A DNA stretch of 64,000 bases. Source: Moringa oleifera. Its lineage: Eukaryota; Streptophyta; Magnoliopsida; Brassicales; Moringaceae. Location of the stretch: assembly GCA_021397835.1 (NCBI GenBank), contig JAJFZO010000049.1, positions 9,987,001-10,051,000 on the forward strand, written 5' to 3'. The position numbers were made by a program, and so were the translations under genes. Of this stretch, positions 24,950-37,976 are shown piece by piece (within the stretch, counting starts at the first letter, position 1; each line of letters starts with the position of its first letter). Below the pieces are notes generated by a model. It did not search any database and was not told the DNA's origin. It saw only the letters and a program-made list of their open reading frames with translations.

Positions 24950-27000
24950 CTTGAAACAAACAAACACTATGATCTCGAGCACAATCGTGACACAACTCTT
25001 GAAGTGCCTAAAATTTATACTTTTGCCAACAATAAATCAAAAAGTTAGAAGAGTCAGACAACCTCCACCATGCTACACCATCCAACAGAGACTAGTATGC
25101 GAAATCTTCAAGCTTAAAGTGTTTGATGAAAGCCATATGTAGAAAACTATCACACTTTAATTAATTTTTCTTCAGATTTTTTGACTAATCCTATTAACTT
25201 TTATACTAACAATAGAAGTTGGTGAACTTTAGTCTATCAATTCTTTGAGAATCAACGACTAAAATACCCATCTTATCCTATAAACAAGTCTCCTACTTCC
25301 TTACTAAAATTTTAAATCTTAAATTACTTTATTTCTCTATGTTTGTTGCCCTCATTTCAAATCTTAAAAACTTCACCATTTTTCTTGATTTTTTTTCACA
25401 AAATTATTGCTAACATTTTCTAAATATGTCGATAAGTGATTTGGAGAAAAATACCTCCCTATTTCAACATTTGCTAGTTTTGCACGCCACTTTCTCTAGA
25501 ATTTAATTATTTCATGTTTTTAATATTTTTCTTTGTTTAAGCTTACAATTCTTTGGTAAATTGATTTTTATCTTATTTATGTAATTTTTATAATTATTAA
25601 GTTGTTACTAATTTCTCATAACTTGATTTTTTCTTTGTAAGAAAAAAATCAAAAGATAAATTTTAGGATCACCATTGAGGCAAGCTATTTTATTTTTGCT
25701 TTATATGAACTGCTTCTAGATTTATAATTTAATTTTATGTTGTAACCGCATAATTTGAGAATATAAATTAGCTTTTATGACTAGAAATTAAATCTGTGAA
25801 ATCAACTTAAATTAAATTTAGAGTTAAAAATTAGTAAAGTCTATTTTGAGGTGTATAAAACATATCTAAAATTTAGGTTTGAGGGTTAACATTATATTAA
25901 AGAGATCTTTTTTATTTAAGTGTAATTTTTTATACATCTATTTTTTAAAATTTTGATGATAATTTTATTTTTTTATTTGATAGTAATTTTAGAGTGAAGA
26001 AGTCCACGTTTGATAGTTTGTTTTTATTTGTACGCATGACAACTTCATATATATATATATATATATATTTATTTATTTTATACTTTTTTTTATATAATTT
26101 TACTATGATTCGTTTGATAGAGGTTAAGTATATTATATTTTATTCATATTGTCTAATATATTTTGAGGTTTATTTTGGATTTATAAATTTTAAAATCAAA
26201 AAGTCCAATATTTCAATATTCCTATCTTTATAAGTTAGTTATTAAATTAATTTTTTTATTACATATATATTATAATCTTAAATAACATTTAGGAATATTA
26301 ATAAAATTTTTATTGTGATTTATGTGTTTTATTATGAAATGAAAAAAAATTACTTATTAATAAATTTTAAATTATTTTTGGAATGTGACATCTATGTATA
26401 GATATGATATGTAGCTCATGATTCATTATTTCATAAAAATTTTAAGCAACAACTGCATTGTTCTTGAAGTACCTGCAGTGTTGCCAATTGATTTGTCATG
26501 GAATGCACAATAGTCACGCTTCTGATTAGAATTCCTTCCTGATGCATAGGGGCAAGTCATATTCATCCTCCATTAGATTCCCTTACTACCTACCTCACTT
26601 TCTTGAGGATCAGGATATGGCAGTATGATCTTGACTTATAGGTGCTAAACGATGGATCCATGAGCTTCCAAGAACAACATGAGAATCGGCTCTTTTGTCC
26701 AACAAAAGTTCATCATCCCAAAGTTAACTTTCTGCCAGCAGTAATCTTGTAAATCGGTGAACTAAAAAAAGAATATTAAAACGTTTTATAGAAGCAAGGG
26801 GATTCAAAAAATAGTACCATAAAAAACCATAATATGAGTAGATTTTTTTATGCCCAAGACTTGAGTAGCAGAATTATGATTATTGGATGGCAGTGCATCA
26901 GATGAAAATAGCTCCCATAATAACTTCATGATTACTGGCCATACAATTGAATTGAATGATGCAATTACTGGACAAATGATTCTTCTAGATAATTAAATAT
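24950..27000. other. AT-rich intergenic DNA, no gene seen
   Basis: Short frames only, none with recognised motifs. A TA microsatellite lies at 26047-26068. From about 26450 the composition becomes more balanced and may be the outer part of the copia LTR that follows. Confidence 0.55.
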
Positions 27001-27458
27001 CAATTGTGCTTTTCATCAGGAAAGGGCTGTTTGTACTAGAAAGAAGGTGAGAGCAATATATCAGAAAGGAGCTCCAAATTTGTTAAAGAGGGGTGAGAGA
27101 GCTGCTATGGTTCTTCCCTGTAATCCAAAAAAATTTTATATTCATTTTCTTGAAGAATTAGTAAAAGCTCTCGGTCTCTTTACTTGTTGAAGACCAGTCG
27201 TGGATGTAGGCTTATGCTAAAACATGCGAATTCCTCTGTGCTTGTTCTTTACATTTATTCTTAATGCTTTCTTTATGCTTTTGTTTGATCGATGTGTTTT
27301 GTTGTGAAGAATAGAGTTATAAAGCTATTTCTTGTTGTTTAATCTTGTTGCTATTCCATTCTTTCTTTCTTTACTAGTTTGTTAGTTAAGATATGTTTAT
27401 CTTATCACATCTTATTACTGGGTCTTATTGATATATAAGATATTTGAGTCTTCCAACT
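27000..27458 (+). repeat. 5' LTR region of the second plus-strand copia element
   Basis: The 5' edge is not resolved. The 3' edge is fixed by the primer-binding site at 27460. The block contains CGTGGATGTAGGC at about 27199, a motif frequent in the R-U5 part of plant copia LTRs, and ends in a T-rich tail. No matching 3' LTR exists downstream, so the copy cannot be delimited by comparison. Confidence 0.5.
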
Positions 27459-27459
27459 A

Positions 27460-27471
27460 TGGTATCAGAGC
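27460..27471 (+). other. Primer-binding site, perfect initiator tRNA-Met match
   Basis: TGGTATCAGAGC is the canonical copia primer-binding site, unmutated. It lies 42 bp before the Gag start at 27513. Confidence 0.85.
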
Positions 27472-27512
27472 TGCATTGGTGATAGCTCAGTAGGTTTCCC
27501 AGTTTACACAAA

Positions 27513-30500
27513 ATGACATCATTTCTTGTAAAATATGATGTTGAGAAGTTTAATGGCACAAATGATTTTGGTCTTAGGCAGATCAAGATGTTGGCATAGC
27601 TTGCGAAAAGAAGGTAGATTTTATGAAAAGGGCATATAACACCCTAATACTTAGCATGAGTGACAAGGTTCTATGAGAAGTTGTAAAGAAAAAAACAGCA
27701 GTTGAGTTGTGGTTGAAGTTAAAGAGTTTGTATATGACAAAGACCTTGTCCAGTAGACTTTGTTTGAAGGAGAAGTGTTTCACATTTAAAATGCAAATCA
27801 TCTTGATGAGTTTACAAAACTTTGTTTAGACCTGGAAAACATCAAAGTTGAGTATGAGGATGAGAACAAGGCACTAGTCTTATTGTAGTCTTTACCTACG
27901 TCTTATGAGATCTTTGTTGATATCGTTAAACATGAAAGAGACGCACTCGTGTTAAAAGATGTAGTTGGAGCTCTAAATGGCAAATAGTTAAGAAGCAAAG
28001 CGGATTCAAAAGAAGCAAAAACACAAGGGTTATATGTTAGAGGCAGATCAGCGAAGAGGGGTCAATCATGAACTCCCAGAGATGGTAGCAAAGGAAAACA
28101 AAGAAATGGCAAGAGATCAAAATCCAAAAACTCTTCATGCAAATGCTATCATTGTGGCAAAATAGGTCACAATAGAAGATTTTGTAAGGAATTGAAAAGG
28201 AAGCAAAATGATCAGCAACAAAATAAAGAAGCTGATGCAGCTGTGGTATCAGATTCGTTTGATGAAGAAACAGTGTTGAATGTTTCAGAAATCAAAGTTC
28301 AAGAAGAATGGATATTAGATTCTGGGTGCACATATCATTTGTGTCCTCGCAGTCATTTATTTCTGGAATATCAACCTATTGCTGGAAGCAAAGTAATCAT
28401 GGGAAATAACCATGCATGCTTAGTTGTGGAGACTGGTTTAGTGGCATTTAAGCTTCATGATGGAACCACTAAAGTTCTAAAGGAAGTTAAACATGTACCA
28501 AACTTAAGGAGGAATTTAATTTCTTTTGGATGTCTAGACAACAAAGGCTATATGTTCAAGGCTGAGAAGGGACAGCTGAAGATATTAAAGGAGCTCTGGT
28601 TGTCCTGAAAGGCATTAAGTGAAATGGCTTGTATGCATTGACGAGTTTTGCAATCACAGGTGTTGCAACAATAGTTACAGAAACAAATCAAAGTGCTACT
28701 CAATTGTGGCACAGGCGTTTGGGACATGTGAGTGAAGCTAGTCTGCAGGAACTTCACAAACAAGGGTTGTTGGGAGAAAGTAAGTTAAGTGGTTTTGATT
28801 TTTGTGAACGTTGTATAATGGGAAAGCACATTGAATCAAGTTCTCAAACAAAGCATTGCACAAATCTAAAGAAGTATTAGACTATGGGGGCTTGAGAGAG
28901 TTCCCACACATGGAGGCTGCCATTATTTTTTATCCATTGTAGATGATTTTAGTAGGAAAGTATGGATGTACATGCTCAGGAATGAAGATGACTGCTACCA
29001 AAGATTTAAGGAATGGAAGGCTTTGGTTGAAACAACAATAGGTAAGAAGCTAAATGCCCTAAGGACTGATAATGGCTTGCAATTTTGCAATGCCTTGTTT
29101 GATGAATTATGTAAAGAAGCTGGGGACTTAAGGCACAAATCACTTAGAGCAACTCCATAACAAAATGGTGTGGCAGAGAGAAGAATAGAACTTTGATGGA
29201 GAGAGTTATATGTATGTTGTATACTGCTCGTCTATACAAAGGTTTTTGGGGAGAAACAGTTATAACATCTGCTCATTTGGTTAACAAGAGTCCATTTAAA
29301 GCTATTGGACTAAAAACACGTGAAGAATTATGAATCGACAAGCCCCCCAACTTGTCTCATTTAAAAGTGTTTGGTTTTGCAACCCATGCACATCAAAGAT
29401 TAGGAAAATTGGATCCAAGGTCAGTTAAAGGAGTTTTTCTAGGATATCTTGATGGTGTTAAGGGATACAAAATTTGTATCAAGTAAGGAAATGGATTCAA
29501 GACTCTGATTTCGAGAGATGTTACGTTTAATGAAATTTGTATGCCTTGTGCTAAAGAAAAGGCCACCCCAGCAGATCATAATAAGTTTTATGATGCAGTA
29601 AATACCTAAGAGATTTAGAGTTGAGGTGGAGCCTATTGTGAGGCAAATTCAATCTGCCACACCTACTAATAGCCTAGAAGATGATAGAAGCAACTCAGCA
29701 ATAAGTCAGACTCAAACAAGTACGCATGAAGAAGATCTTGGTGATGAAAATCATAATGGTGATCAACTGAGAGGTTACCAGCTAGTATGGAATAGAACAA
29801 GGAGATCTGTAGGACCTCCCAGCAGATTCCAACCAGATGAATCCAATTTTAGTAATGCAGAAGATGATGATCAAGGTAGTGCAGGTACTTTGAATTTTGC
29901 AAAGCTGTTTATAGAACATGAACTAGTCAATTATAAAGAGCTAATGGCATGCCAACACTCTGAACAGTGGTTGGCAGTTGTGCACTAAGAAATGAAGTGT
30001 TTGATAGCCAATGAAACTTGGGAAATTGTTGATAAACCCAAAGGCAAGAAGGTGATTGATTGTGAATGGATCTTCAAACTTAAGGAAGGAGATACAATTG
30101 GTTTTAAGAGGTTTAAGGCTAGATTCATTGCAAAAGGTTTCACTCAAGTGGCTAATATTAATTATAATGAAGTATTCTCCCCTGTGGTCAAGTATAAGAC
30201 TAAGTTTGGTGCTTGCAAATGTTGCTTTGAAGGGATGAAAATTAGAACAAATGGATGTTAAAACAACATTCCTTCATGGTAAGCTTGAAAAGATCATTTA
30301 CATGAGGCAGCCTGAAAGGTATCAATTAAAAGGCAAGTAGTGTAAAGTTCGCTTGCTCAAAAGGTCACTGTATGGTTTGAAGCAATCAATAAGACAGTGA
30401 TATAAACGGTTTGATTCCTATGTTCTTCAATAAGGTTTTGTAGGGAGTAGGTATGATGCTTGTCTCTACATTAAATTAGTTACGAATTATGTGGTAGTAT

Positions 30501-30763
30501 TGTCATTGCTATACATTGATGATATGTTAATTGCTAGTAAGAGCAAGATGAAAATAATCCTAGTGAAAAGAATGTTAAGCAAAGAATTTGACATGAAGGA
30601 CTGGGGGAAGGCAAAGAAGATTTTAGGCATTAACATTAAAAGGGACAAAGCGAGGAATTGGTTAAAGTTGAATCAACAACTCTATCTGCAGAAGGACTTA
30701 TCAAAATTTGAAATAATCAAGCTAAGGGATTTACTAATAAAGGCATTAGAAAAATTCAAGTAG
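27513..30763 (+). pseudogene. Copia Gag-Pol polyprotein, broken, truncated after RT
   Basis: Domains in copia order on the plus strand. Gag starts MTSFLVKYDVEKFNGTNDFG at 27513. A zinc knuckle CYHCGKIGHNRRFC (C-X2-C-X4-H-X4-C) spans 28144-28185. The protease reads ILDSGCTYHL, with its DSG at 28318. GAG-pre-integrase reads LWHRRLGH and FCERCIMGKH. Integrase has DDFSRKVWMYML and RTDNGLQF, then QNGVAERR. RT reads VIDCEWIFKLKEG and FKARFIAKGF, with the catalytic YIDD at 30512-30523 and EFDMKDWGKAKKILGI. Many stops and frameshifts interrupt it (for example after 27596, at 28605 and at 29158). RNase H and the 3' LTR are missing: the match ends at about 30763 where another copia fragment begins in the opposite direction. 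The intact zinc knuckle, protease triad and YIDD suggest a younger insertion than the element at 18-25 kb. Confidence 0.88.
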
Positions 30764-30789
30764 AGTAACCTTATGCAAGTAATGTTGTT

Positions 30790-31480
30790 GGGACAACTTT
30801 ACGTAACATCTCCTCCTATCCCTTTGCATTTGAATATCAAGTATTTTCTTAGCAGGTCCCAAATCTTTCATATCAAACTCCCAGCAAAGTATACTTTTAA
30901 TCATGTTGATTCTTCGAATGCTACTGTTGGTGGGTCTTCAACATAAAGCAGTAGCATCACAGCTTCAACGGTTGCCATCATCCCTGAAGTATAAACACGG
31001 ATCATAGACACTTCTTTCGAAACCTTTTTGGATTACAAAAGAGCCAAACTTCTTGTTCCATTGCTTGAGTGATTGTTTCAAGCCATATAAGGTTTTCCTA
31101 AGCAAGTAGACTTGATCTTCTCTCCCATTTTCTTTAAAGCCTTTTGGTTGGTTCACATAGATGGTTTTCCCTAATTCTCTATGGAGGAAAGCTGTCTTTA
31201 CATCTAATTGTTCAAGCTCCTAATTCTCCATTCTGACATTGGCTAGAATAGCTCTTATGGTATTATACTTTTACCACTAGTAAAAAGATTTATGGATAAT
31301 CTATTCTAACCATTTGGGTAACGCCTTTGGCTACCAATCTAGCCTTGAATCTTTTGTGAATTCCACTACTATCTACATCCTTAATTTTATACACCTATTT
31401 GCAATCCACTATTAATTTTCTTATTTTTAGGCCTTTCAACTAATTTTCAAGTTTGATTTGCATGAAGAGAGTCCATTACA
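30790..31480 (-). pseudogene. Copia reverse transcriptase fragment, minus strand
   Basis: On the minus strand it reads from right to left YLLRKTLYGLKQSLKQWNKK, SVYDPCLYFRDD and then EFDMKDLGPAKKILDIQMQR near 30860-30800. The catalytic YVDD region is damaged by a small frame change. It ends at the same RT point (EFDMKD...KKIL) as the plus-strand element on its left, so the two RT fragments converge tail to tail. No LTR is attached. A run of A at about 31526-31540 follows. Confidence 0.8.
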
Positions 31481-31499
31481 TCTAGCATTGCTTGATGCC

Positions 31500-34428
31500 A
31501 TAACTTTACCATAAGGGCACCCTCATATGAAAAAAAAAAAAAAAGAACAAAGAAGGCAAAAAAGAGACAATGAAAGTAAAAACAAAAAATCACAATGATA
31601 AAATATGCCAAAAATTGTGCAATTAAAGAAAAAGTTGTTGAAGTTTCTTACCTTCTTAATAGGAAACAATATATTTGCCTCCCCTGAAGAAATCTGCAAT
31701 GATTCAGAACAGAGTAGGTAAGGTTTGAAGTCAAGAAAGAATAGTATTTTCTAAGGAATATAAATCTCAAAACAGTTTCTCACCTTGTAGGGAGCTAATC
31801 ATGCCTAGGAGCTCAACATTTTTACAAGTGTTTTAGCCGTCCTTGAATATGTCATGAAGCATCTCTCCAATCAAGATATGATAATAAGAAACTTCAAAAG
31901 TAATTCATACTCGAACATCCTTTAATGCTATTTTACAGATACCAACTTAAAAGCCATTGAAGTTGATAGTTGCATAGACATCCATCCCAACAACGAAAAA
32001 GAGATGCATAATTGTAGGAGAGTATTTTTTGTAGTTTCATATATTTTGTACCAAGGATAACCTAAGTAATGAGAAGCAAGAGCCTTTTGAAACACTTAGA
32101 ATACTGTAAATCAAATGGGACTAATGATTTTGGAGGGAGAAGTTTATTACCTACAATGCAGAGCAAGCCTTCTCTATATTCTTCTACTTGACGTGACAAC
32201 CATCATCATGAGGATGAAAAGGAGCAAAGAGAACAATAGTAATACAAGAGATGATAATACAATTTCTTGAGGATTAAATAATTAAAGGATACAATGCCGT
32301 TTCAAAACAATGAATCACCAAAGTACACATTAGAATCCCTTGATTCATATAAATTGCATAACAAGGCTTTATATACTTGTCAACAAATCTGACACAAAAA
32401 AGCTTCTGTAAAATATTTTGTTTCTTTGCAGAATAATAGTATCTGTAGGCAACAGCACCTTGAAGCTAGACAAAAAAGCCTTTTCTCAGCTTATGGAACT
32501 ACTAAAACTGGTATTGGTTGAAGGGCTTCTTGAAACATTAGGAATCTGGTTCTCAAGGCATACAGAAGCAAAATTATAGTATTTCTAGCACTTTTCCTCT
32601 GAAGTGTAACAAGCTTCTTATTCTCTCATCCGAAGCTCAAAACAACCATGAAGTTGACTCTTGAGCCAATTAGAATCATATTCAGATGGAGCTTCACCAA
32701 ATTATGCAAAGTTGTTACCAAATCTTCCTCATACGAAGTGTACACATTAGTCATGATCTTTAATTAAAAATAAATAAATAATGCCAACAAGTCAATTAAT
32801 ATAAAAAAAAGAAAATAAAAAAAAATGAGCCTGCATGCTTAAAACATGAACATTGCATATTGAGAAGCATTTTTGGACCAAACATGATGGAAACTAGAAT
32901 TCTCAATTTCTAGAAAAAAATTTTAAATAAGCCCAAATGAAACCTACTTGAATTAGTAATCTTTGTAATTATTATAAGGTCATAAAAATATCTACAGTTT
33001 TTTTTTTTTTTAAACTTTAGCATTAACTTATTGTGAGCCAAAGGCAATATACTATACGTTTTTTTTATAATATCTCACCATGTCATTTAGCGTCTGCATA
33101 AGAAACTTGAAATAACAAGCAAATATAAGCAAGATTTCCATAGTCATTATTTATCTAGTGAAGCTTTATGTATGCTTCTTTGTTTCAATCATTTCACAGA
33201 CATGCATGCATAATGCCATTTTGTAGAAATCAATTACACTTTATGCTCTGTTGTTAACTCATCCAATGACATCATCAAAAGACATAGTTCACACTGCTTA
33301 AGTAGAATGTAGCCTAAAAATAAGGATTTTTGCATCTTACATAACAATGATCACAACTTGGAATTATTGCATATTAATGCACAAAGCTATGACAAATTGG
33401 ATGGAATTCACTAATAATTTGTAAGAGGCATGTATAATTACTGTATGAAAGAATACATGCATTAGCACTATTCTCTTTGATTTCTTTAGATAAGATATTA
33501 CAAGGATCCAAGTAGAAGGAATCAAAGAACTTTGCAAAGGGAAAGTTATCAGCAACTAGGTTGTCCCACAAATATTTGTAGCATATTAATTGGTTTGTGG
33601 CATACAAGCACCCTCGTACAACAGAAAAACAAGAGATGCAAAAAAAAAAAAGGCGTTAAAAGTATTAAAAAAATCACCATGGTAAGAGATGCCAATAATT
33701 ATGTAATTTATTAAAAAGAGAGAGGCAATACAAAACCTAGTTTACAAAATGAGGCAAACTCATATGGAACATAATAAGAGGCTTTTCTAAACTCATGACA
33801 ATAATTGATGTTTAAACCTATATGAAGAGATGCAAATTAGTATATCCACAACTTTTGACAATTAAATAAAGTGTGTAAGAATTTGAACAAAAAAAGTATT
33901 AAACCAAGAAAAAAAAAAGAGAGAAGGAGAAATACTCAGAATAAAATGGTCTTTTAATCCTTTAAAATATTAACCACATTTTCTTTGACTTCCCTTGTAA
34001 TTTCCTTATGTACGAATCATCATTCAAAATTGCCAATCCCCGCATTATGTTCTCTTCCAAACCCCATATCATTTTGATACCCTCTAAAAACCAAAAACCT
34101 AAAGTGGAACAAAACAAGAATCCATAAAACTATAAAAACCATTTTAATTAATTTATATTATTATTTTAATCAATTTAGTGACCGATTAGTGATCGAATTA
34201 GTATCCATTGCTAGAAAACCATTCTACTTGCATAAAATGCAACCTAGAGACCGCCAAGAATTGGTTACTAGGTGCGTGGCTAGCTTGCCCTAGATGCCAG
34301 CAAGATGGCGACTGATTGAGTCTGTTGCTAGGTCTTCATTAATCTAGGGCATCTACCCTAGTTTCCTTTCTTCCCGTGAGCGCCGCTCCCCCCTCCCTAT
34401 TTCTCTTCCAATTTTCTTGCCAACTTTA
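31500..34428 (-). pseudogene. Exon-like remnants of an unidentified minus-strand gene
   Basis: I do not recognise the protein. On the minus strand several short stretches look like former exons. A 42-bp piece at 31652-31693 has good splice borders (ISSGEANILFPIKK). Near 31790-31880 it reads EMLHDIFKDG, a stop, then NTCKNVELLGMISSLQ; near 32010-31950 VGMDVYATINFNGF; near 32220-32160 LFAPFHPHDDGCHV; near 32700-32480 WLKSQLHGCFELRMRE and YYNFASVCLENQIP; and at 33600-33480 YLWDNLVADNFPFAKFFDSF. Stops occur inside several of them. They may be one decayed gene or the 3' part of the gene that supplied protein X in the neighbouring array. The DNA between them, including 33650-34400, shows nothing else. 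Confidence 0.35.
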
Positions 34429-36086
34429 CCACATGATCCATGAATTTTACAATTATGCATAATTAGTTGAGTCTCATGCCAAGGTTAACTTTCAAAATTC
34501 ACATAATCAGCTAAGTTTATAATCAGCACATCAAACTTTGGCTGCCAAAGTGCTATCACTTGAGGACTAACCCAAAGATTGATTGGTTACTAAGGTGTGA
34601 ATTCAAAATTTCAAACTCACATTTTTTTTACTTGAATGATGGAATAGTATTATTGCACTACTTGAGTTCAGTCATGAAGCAATATGCCAAATCAGAACAC
34701 AAAGTTATCAGAAAGCTTTCATAATACATAAAATACGTATGATTTTACCTTCAAGCGGACTTGATGCATGGTTTGTTACTTGTCCATTCTGCCCACCTAG
34801 TTTAGAAATAGGCGATCCAAAATGATTGTTGTCAATGAGCTTTGCAGAACTTCCCACACGCTTGTCTAGCTACTCAGGAACATCAAGAAGAATCAAAAGT
34901 TCTTCCTGAATCACTAAAAAAATCAATCTGCATAACATCCTCATCTTCATTAGCTCATCATTCATTAACTTACAAAGTATGCTTATATTTTAGGAACATT
35001 AATGAAAAATAAAGCTAATCAAGAAAAGAGAGACAATAATGTGGTTAACATGATTCCACAAAAGATCAATCAATGCTTCCGTTGGACCCTAAAGGATTTT
35101 CACAACATGCCCAGCCTTATCCAATCTATAGATCTTGTGGTCAACTTATTTGTAGAACCCCCAATTACTCACTCACCATCACTACTAAAACAAGGTGCCT
35201 TCTAGTGCATCTTGGTGACGAAATCTTGAAATTTGCGAAGAAGTACTAAACATTTTGACCCAATGGCCTTCATGTCAGGAACTGCCACAGGAAGTGCAGT
35301 TGTGTTTCGTATGTTTAAGTCAGTAATCATGGGAGCAAATGAAAGAGGATAGACAAGACAAATGATGAAGTAAAGGAACTAGGATGTAGACGAGACTGTA
35401 AAAGGGTTTTCTAGAGAATTACGCATATAGTTTTTTCCCCATTTAGGACATCTCAAAGTGTCCATGGTTTGTAAGCGATAGATGTATGAATCCTATGGCC
35501 ATACTTTGACTAGAAGATACTCTTTATAGCAGCAACGTGATCCTTATCCTCGACGTTCTTTGCAATTTTCTTTGTTTCAAAATCCCAGATAATGCAACTT
35601 CCATTAGAGCACCTAGCCAATAGAGAATAACAAGGCTAAGTGTAAGAATGAGCAACAAATATTTTGGATAAGCTCATGTAACTGCTGATAGAAATTTCTC
35701 TATTTTGACCCACAATTAATAAGAACTAATGGAATCCATTAAGAATTCAGTTAGGCTTTTTCTTTTTCTCAATATCATTACAACACATTAATTCATTCAC
35801 TTCATTGACGTGATCCATGTGATTACCACACTAAAGGGATAATAATGTAGACAAATTTATGTTAATAAAGGATTTCAAACTCTCATTGGTTTACATAAGG
35901 CCTCATTGAAGAAAACTCCAATCAAGGTGGCTCTTACTAAAATAAAATTAGCAGCATTTTACACAACTTAAGAACTGACATATTAGAGGTAGTTATCATT
36001 GAATGTTTAAAAATTCTTTTTAATATTGGATAACTTAAATTTATAACAAAGTCTAACGATATAAAATGCTACTAAACCATGAGAAG
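34429..36086 (-). pseudogene. Array unit 1: RbBP5-like without protein X
   Basis: Left-most unit. It has the shared intron landmark (34440-34600) and the degraded acidic exon (34747-34970). In place of X it has a direct run of RbBP5-like coding sequence at 34990-35660. The right part (35813-36086) is the shared intron with ATCCATGTGATTACCACAC. It may represent the state before X joined the locus, or a separate partial copy. Confidence 0.65.
34990..35660 (-). pseudogene. RBL/RbBP5-like WD40 fragment (COMPASS subunit), broken
   Basis: On the minus strand: LLARCSNGSCIIWDFETKK, VEDKDHVAAIKSIF, SKYGHRIHTSIAYKPWTL, DVLNGEKTICVIL, then SLCLVYPLSFAPMITDLN and TTALPVAVPDM, then IGSKCLVLLRKFQDFVTKMH and FSSDGEWVIGGS, ending EALIDLLWNHVNHIIVS. 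This is the order in plant RbBP5 homologues (RBL, a WD40 scaffold of the nuclear H3K4 methyltransferase complex). Stops interrupt it, for example after SIF and KMH. The segment between PVAVPDM and IGSKCL is missing compared with the family, as is the whole N-terminus. It is the anchor that identifies the repeated units to its right. The RBL name comes from memory of the family, not from a search. Confidence 0.7.
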
Positions 36087-37976
36087 GTAAGTGTTGATCA
36101 CATGCCTACACATAGACATCACATGGTTCATGAATTTTGCAATTATGCATAATCAATTCAATTTCATGCCAAGGTCAACTTTCAAAGCTCACATAATCAC
36201 TTAAGTTTGTGATTAGTACATCTAACTCTGGCTGCTAAAACCCAAAGATTGATTGCTTACTAAGGTGTGAATTCAAAACTTCAAACTCACATTTTTTTAC
36301 TTGAATGATGGAATAGTATTACACTACTTGAGTTCAGTCATGAAGCAAGCTATCAAATTTGGACATAAAGTTATCAGAAAGCTTTCATAATATACATAAT
36401 ATGTATGATGTTACCTTGGAGTGGACTTGACGTATCATTTGTTACTTGTCCATTCTGCCCAGCCTATTCATAAATAGGCGACCCACAATGATCGTTATTA
36501 ATTAGGGTTGAAGAACTTCCCACACACTTGTCTTGCTGCTCAGGAGCATCAGGATCAAGAATAATAGGAAGAATAAGAGTTCTTCCTAGATTACAAAAAG
36601 CATCAATCTCCACGACATCTTCGTCTTCATTAACACCTCATTCTTTAACCTACAAAGCATGCTTTTGTTTTAGCAATATAAATGAAAAATAAAGCCAACC
36701 AAGGAAACAGAGACAATAATAGGGTGAACTCGATGCCACAAAAGATTAATCAATGCTTCTATTAGAGCTTTTATATACAAGGTTTTAACCAATGATAAGA
36801 GTGAATGCTCTACTTTTTGTATTAGACCTGGATCAGGCTACGCTTAGCCACCAATAGTCGGCAATGCAGCATTAGGTAAGGGCTCCAAGACCTTACACCT
36901 AGCCATGATTTCAAGTGGTACTCCAGCAATGAGGTTGGTGTCCAGCTTTGTTTCATGGGATGATAGCACTTTGGGCACTTCATGTGGAGAACTGTGAATG
37001 GCAGATGGAACTGCACCAGGAATTACTTCATAGACAAAAGGTATTGACTGTGTAGCTTGCAAGCAAAACTCCATCCACTCATGGATTAATGAATATGGAC
37101 CTTTAACTCGCCCCCCAATCTCGTTTGTTTCGAGCCTAGAAGTAGGAGGTATTGCTTGCAAGAGAGTAGAATGCAACTTAATATCTAAAAGAGGATCTGT
37201 TACAAATCAATTTGCAATGCATATCCACTTATTTCAATATAAAAGGAATTATCATCCATGAGAAATATTTGATGTATTGTTAGACTACTCATCCATCCAT
37301 TTCTTTAAATGGTTTCACTCATTTGAATCTTTGCTATTTCTACTTCAAGATCACTAAAGTGAGTGGATAATAAATCGAATGTCAGAGTACAATGGCATGA
37401 TTCAGCACATACCTAGAGATCAGCTCATAAGCTAGCTCCAAACATGGCAACGATCACTGCTACATTAGATGTGTTTTACAACTAGCAGAACATGGCTGCT
37501 CCACCCAACAACAACCCATACATCTCCTACGATACTTTCAGATCATTCTTGCTGTCAAGTAGTTGAACCTATATCAAACCAATGAATATAGATGATGTAA
37601 GAATGAGAGGAAGCAAGAGAGACCATGCCTTGAATGTGTTTCCCTTTAGAGCTACATGCGTTCACCATCACCACTTAAACAAGGCATCACTACATTGACA
37701 TGATCCATGTAATTACTACACTAAAGAGATAATAATATAGACAAAGTCATATTAACAGAGGATTTCCAAGGCCCAAAGGTTTCCACAAGGCCTTATTGAA
37801 AGAAAACATCAATTAAGGTGGCTCTTATTAAAAAGAAATTAAGCCACATTTCATCCCAATCAAAAACTGACCTATTAAAGGTAGTTACCATTAAATGTCC
37901 TAAATACTTTTTAGGGATTGGATAATAGAAATTTATAACAAAGTCTAAATATATATTAAGCTCTTAAACCATGAGA
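36087..37976 (-). pseudogene. Array unit 2: X/RbBP5 chimera
   Basis: 1.89 kb. Acidic RbBP5-like exon at 36412-36650, X2 exon at about 36840-37180 and X1 exon at about 37450-37570. The X2 frame is open for 110 residues (36844-37176), including SLIHEWMEFCLQATQ, HEVPKVLSSHETKLDTNL and LEPLPNAALP. It loses frame before the RbBP5-like part at about 36780. Confidence 0.65.
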
